Below are positions 45,909 to 48,153 of a stretch of DNA of 48,153 nucleotides, piece by piece. Position 1 is the first letter of the stretch. Each line of letters begins with the position of its first letter. The notes under the pieces were generated by a model that was not told the origin of the DNA, made no database searches, and saw only the letters and a list, made by a program, of their open reading frames with translations. Where the stretch lies: positions 1-48,153 of the forward strand of contig CAZYGI010000025.1 of the NCBI GenBank assembly GCA_964647255.1, read 5' to 3'. A program made the translations under genes and the position numbers. Source of the DNA: CAWJEL01 sp964647255 (GTDB lineage Bacteria > Chloroflexota > Anaerolineae > CG2-30-64-16).

Positions 45909-46859
45909 ATGAAACACCTGCGTCTACACTTGCACCGCCGCGCAGCCCTGGCTGTCGCGCTGTGTCTGCTGATCGTGGCCTGCGTCCTGCCGGCGACCGC
46001 GCAGAGCCAGTTGACCATTTCGCAGGCCACCCTGCGCCTGTGGCCGGAATATGATGATCCCGGGCTGCTCGTGATTTTTACGGGTGACTTTGCTGAATCT
46101 GCCAGCTTCCCGCAGAAAGTGACCTTTCCGGTCGCGGCGGGCGCACGCAATGTCCAGGCCACAATGAAGGAGAGCGACGGCAGCCTGCTAGTCCAACAAG
46201 ATTGGAAGGTGGAGGCCGATAAGCTGACCTACACACTGCCTAAACCGGGTTTCCACTACGAGTATTATGTGGACCGCCCGCCGTCAGGCAACCAACGCCA
46301 GATCACCTACCACTTTATCGCGCCCTACCCGATCAAGACGCTGGCGATCTCGGTGCAGCAGCCCGCGCGCGCCACAGACTTCACCCTGACGCCGAAACCG
46401 GACAGCAACCTGCAGGGCGAGAACGGGCTAACCTACTACCAGATCAGCAGGCAGAATCTGTCCGCCGGTGACGCGTTCGACATCGTCATCAGCTACAGCA
46501 AGACCGATTCCGGCCTGACCTCGCCGCAGCTTGCCGTGACAAACAGCCAATCGGCCACCCCGGCGCCGTCCACCTCAGGGCCGGCGCTGGCGCCCGCCGC
46601 GAACCGCTGGCTGCCGTATGCCCTGATCGGCGCGGGGCTGGCTGCTTTAGCGGGCATTGCGGCGTATTGGTTCTTTACGCAGCGCAAAGACGGTGCGCGG
46701 CCGGCGCGCAAACCCGCGCCCACACCGGCAACGCCCGCGGCGCCGATCAGCGGATCGTCCCGCAGCGCGGCGCGTGGCTTCTGCACTCAGTGCGGCAACC
46801 CCTTGCGGGCTGAAGATCGGTTCTGCTCCCAATGCGGCGCACCGCGCAGGGGCGGCTGA
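45909..46859 (+). CDS. exported/membrane protein with C-terminal zinc ribbon, first gene of the ccm cluster
   Basis: A 316-aa protein of unrecognised family. An N-terminal export signal ends in LLIVAC, which also fits a lipobox. Residues 35-225 are a beta-rich extracytoplasmic region (LWPEYDDPGLLVIFTGDF, KPGFHYEYYVDRPP, YHFIAPYPIKTLAISVQQP). A transmembrane helix (YALIGAGLAALAGIAAYWFF) lies at about 237-257. A cytoplasmic Ala/Pro linker leads to a double-Cys zinc ribbon (FCTQCGNPL...FCSQCGAP, about 291-310). The ATG is chosen over a TTG one codon earlier. It starts the cluster with CcmH, CcmG and CcmF, so an accessory role in heme or apocytochrome handling is inferred. Confidence 0.75.
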   Translation: MKHLRLHLHRRAALAVALCLLIVACVLPATAQSQLTISQATLRLWPEYDDPGLLVIFTGDFAESASFPQKVTFPVAAGARNVQATMKESDGSLLVQQDWKVEADKLTYTLPKPGFHYEYYVDRPPSGNQRQITYHFIAPYPIKTLAISVQQPARATDFTLTPKPDSNLQGENGLTYYQISRQNLSAGDAFDIVISYSKTDSGLTSPQLAVTNSQSATPAPSTSGPALAPAANRWLPYALIGAGLAALAGIAAYWFFTQRKDGARPARKPAPTPATPAAPISGSSRSAARGFCTQCGNPLRAEDRFCSQCGAPRRGG

Positions 46860-46915
46860 CAGCCGGCCGCTGGCTGCTGAAAACGGGAATCTGGACAGTG
46901 GAAGGATATTGGAGC

Positions 46916-47392
46916 ATGAAACGGGCCATTCGGCTTTTCCTGATCTTGGCGATTCTCGGCGTGGTGACGCTGCCGGTGCTGGCCCAGACGCCGACCCCCA
47001 ACGAGATTGATGCGGTTGCCAAACAGCTTTGGTGCCCGCTGTGCAACGGCGTCCGGCTGGATAACTGCGAGCTCAAAGCTTGCGAGCAGATGCGCGAGGT
47101 GATCGCGGAGAAACTGGTCGCGGGCGAGAGCACAGACCAAATCAAGACCTATTTCGTCCAGCAGTACGGCGACGTCGTGCTCGGTGAGCCGCCACGGCAG
47201 GGCTTCAACCTGATCGTCTGGCTGTTCCCGATCGTGGCCGTAGTTGCCGGCCTGGGCTGGCTGGCATACCTGGTCGTCACCTGGCGCACACGCCAGCGCG
47301 CCGCCCTGCCCGTCACCCCGACCTCCGCTGCGCCAGCCGCGGAAGATGATTACGTCAAGCAGGTTGAGCAGGAGCTCAAGCAGCTTGACTGA
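46916..47392 (+). CDS. ccmH: cytochrome c maturation protein CcmH
   Basis: A 158-aa membrane-anchored thiol-disulfide protein of the CcmH/CycL/Ccl2 family, which keeps apocytochrome c cysteines reduced for heme attachment. A signal peptide (residues 1-23, cleaved near VLAQ) precedes a domain with WCPLC (C40, C43), the equivalent of the LRCxxC active site. Two extra cysteines (C51, C56) lie in DNCELKAC. AEKLVAGESTDQIKTYFVQQYGDVVL is the conserved family stretch. A transmembrane helix (about 103-124) and a short Pro/Ala cytoplasmic tail follow. It is placed between the zinc-ribbon protein and CcmG. Confidence 0.93.
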   Translation: MKRAIRLFLILAILGVVTLPVLAQTPTPNEIDAVAKQLWCPLCNGVRLDNCELKACEQMREVIAEKLVAGESTDQIKTYFVQQYGDVVLGEPPRQGFNLIVWLFPIVAVVAGLGWLAYLVVTWRTRQRAALPVTPTSAAPAAEDDYVKQVEQELKQLD

Positions 47393-47447
47393 ATCGGCGA
47401 ATCATGGATCAGCACGCCAGCACTCATCATGATTCGGGTTGATTCGC

Positions 47448-48038
47448 ATGGAGAGTATGAACTTGACCGACACTTCACAAGAACCGATCGTTCCCAGCCG
47501 CAAGCTGCCTGGCTGGGTGATCCTGTTGGGCATCGGCGTGCTGTTTGTCGCCGGTCTGCTGGGCCTGATGCTGGCCAAGCCGCCGCAAAAAAGCCTGTGC
47601 GATGAGGCAGCACCGGACTGGTCGCTGACCCTGTTCGATGAGTACCAGGGCGGCCTACCCAAGAAAACCGTCGCCCTGCAAGACCTGCGCGGCAAGGGCG
47701 TCGTCCTGAACTTCTGGGCCAGTTGGTGCCAGCCGTGCGAGCAAGAGGCCGCCGACCTGGAGGCTGCCTGGCGCAAGTACCGCGATCAAGGGATTGTTTT
47801 TGTCGGTGTGGACTACCTGGACCAGGATCCCTCCGCCAAACGGTACCTGCAGAAATTCGATATCACCTTCCCGAACGGACCAGATCTTGCCAGCAAGGTC
47901 TCGAAACGGTACACGATCCGCGGCGTTCCGGAAACCTTCTTCATTGATCCACAGGGCGAGCTGGTCGGCTGCCGCAAAATCGGCCCGCTGACCCCCAACG
48001 AGCTGGATCAACGGATCGCGGAGATATTGCCGAAGTAG
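47448..48038 (+). CDS. thioredoxin-like thiol-disulfide oxidoreductase (CcmG/ResA/TlpA)
   Basis: A 196-aa membrane-anchored thioredoxin-fold protein. One N-terminal helix (about residues 21-43) anchors it. The thioredoxin domain has active-site WCQPC (C94, C97) in VLNFWASWCQPCEQEA, then FVGVDYLDQD and the cis-Pro loop RGVPETFFIDPQG. It reduces CcmH or apocytochrome thiols outside the membrane. ATGs at 47448 and 47457 are both possible starts; GGAG lies close to the second. The ccmF-like gene starts 28 bp downstream. Confidence 0.9.
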   Translation: MESMNLTDTSQEPIVPSRKLPGWVILLGIGVLFVAGLLGLMLAKPPQKSLCDEAAPDWSLTLFDEYQGGLPKKTVALQDLRGKGVVLNFWASWCQPCEQEAADLEAAWRKYRDQGIVFVGVDYLDQDPSAKRYLQKFDITFPNGPDLASKVSKRYTIRGVPETFFIDPQGELVGCRKIGPLTPNELDQRIAEILPK

Positions 48039-48066
48039 CGGAAGCAGATCAAACGGAGACCACCAA

Positions 48067-48153
48067 ATGATTACTGACCTGGGGTATGTGTCATTGGTGC
48101 TGTCGCTGGTGCTGTGGGTCTACGGGATCATCGTTTCGGTCGTCGGCGCGCGC
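48067..48153 (+). CDS. ccmF: CcmF/NrfE-family heme lyase subunit, N-terminal fragment
   Basis: The first 29 residues of a membrane protein are cut by the right edge. MITDLGYVSLVLSLVLWVYG resembles the first helix of CcmF-type cytochrome c heme lyases (family members begin with an M-x-x-x-G-x-x-x-L hydrophobic segment). The context (CcmH and CcmG immediately upstream) supports the call. GGAGACCACCAA precedes the ATG. Confidence 0.7.
   Translation, partial: MITDLGYVSLVLSLVLWVYGIIVSVVGAR

Noticed and set aside
1..48153. Insertion sequences, prophage or integron genes
   Set aside because: No transposase, integrase, phage structural gene or terminal inverted repeats were recognised anywhere in the window.

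Overview
The window (48,153 bp, GC-rich) reads as chromosomal DNA of a member of the Chloroflexota, most likely an Anaerolineae-type genome. This is inferred from gene content, not from a marker-gene phylogeny. The main clues are secreted proteins with long Thr/Pro/Ala linkers and a YLPLVL-type motif, the phosphomutase / DUF3090 / SCO1664 trio (shared by Actinobacteria and Chloroflexi), a paired TIGR03960/TIGR03936 radical-SAM system, and system-I cytochrome c maturation genes. I see no insertion sequence, prophage, CRISPR array or rRNA.

Layout. (1) 1-9668, minus strand: a polysaccharide / cell-surface cluster transcribed from a promoter near 9711-9740. In order of transcription it holds a flippase-like membrane protein, a CDP-paratose-2-epimerase-like enzyme, a GT4 glycosyltransferase, a large secreted protein, a methyltransferase, a second large secreted protein, and a membrane protein cut by the left edge. 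(2) 9800-12472, minus: a YabE-like G5/3D-domain cell-wall protein and an AmmeMemoRadiSam-type radical SAM enzyme. (3) 12738-13457, plus: a selenocysteine tRNA with its own promoter and a small membrane protein. (4) 13459-17085, minus: the TIGR03960/TIGR03936 radical-SAM pair and a fumarylacetoacetate-hydrolase-fold enzyme. (5) 17285-22569, plus: tRNA-Glu(CTC) with a terminator, a ParB-fold protein, the phosphomutase/DUF3090/SCO1664 trio, a PPOX-type flavoprotein and a DUF1015 protein. (6) 22591-26427: arfB (minus), then DUF2007, an unrecognised 527-aa/142-aa pair and a CinA-like protein (plus).

(7) 26424-28372, minus: tlyA and an AI-2E/PerM transporter. 28499-29428, plus: a UbiA-family prenyltransferase. 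(8) 29572-35001, minus: a PHP-AlbA fusion with a charged tail, and an hsp20-lon operon. (9) 35308-40359, plus: a cyclodeaminase behind a structured leader, a lysine 6-aminotransferase, and a large membrane protein whose promoter is built from an 8-bp tandem repeat. (10) 40375-43461, minus: an MBL-fold hydrolase and aspS. (11) 43634-44617, plus: a sugar-nucleotide epimerase. 44683-45675, minus: a LysM/L,D-transpeptidase. (12) 45909-end, plus: a cytochrome c maturation cluster (zinc-ribbon membrane protein, CcmH, CcmG/TlpA and the start of CcmF).

How the genes fit together. Region 1 together with the epimerase at 43634, the UbiA protein and the large membrane protein point to envelope glycan synthesis. 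The 3D-domain protein and the L,D-transpeptidase act on peptidoglycan. arfB, tlyA, lon, hsp20 and aspS serve translation and protein quality control. Promoters are unusually easy to read: many show TTGNNN-16/18-TATAAT. At least two (tlyA and the 37468 gene) place the start codon 6-7 nt after the -10 box, which predicts leaderless mRNAs.
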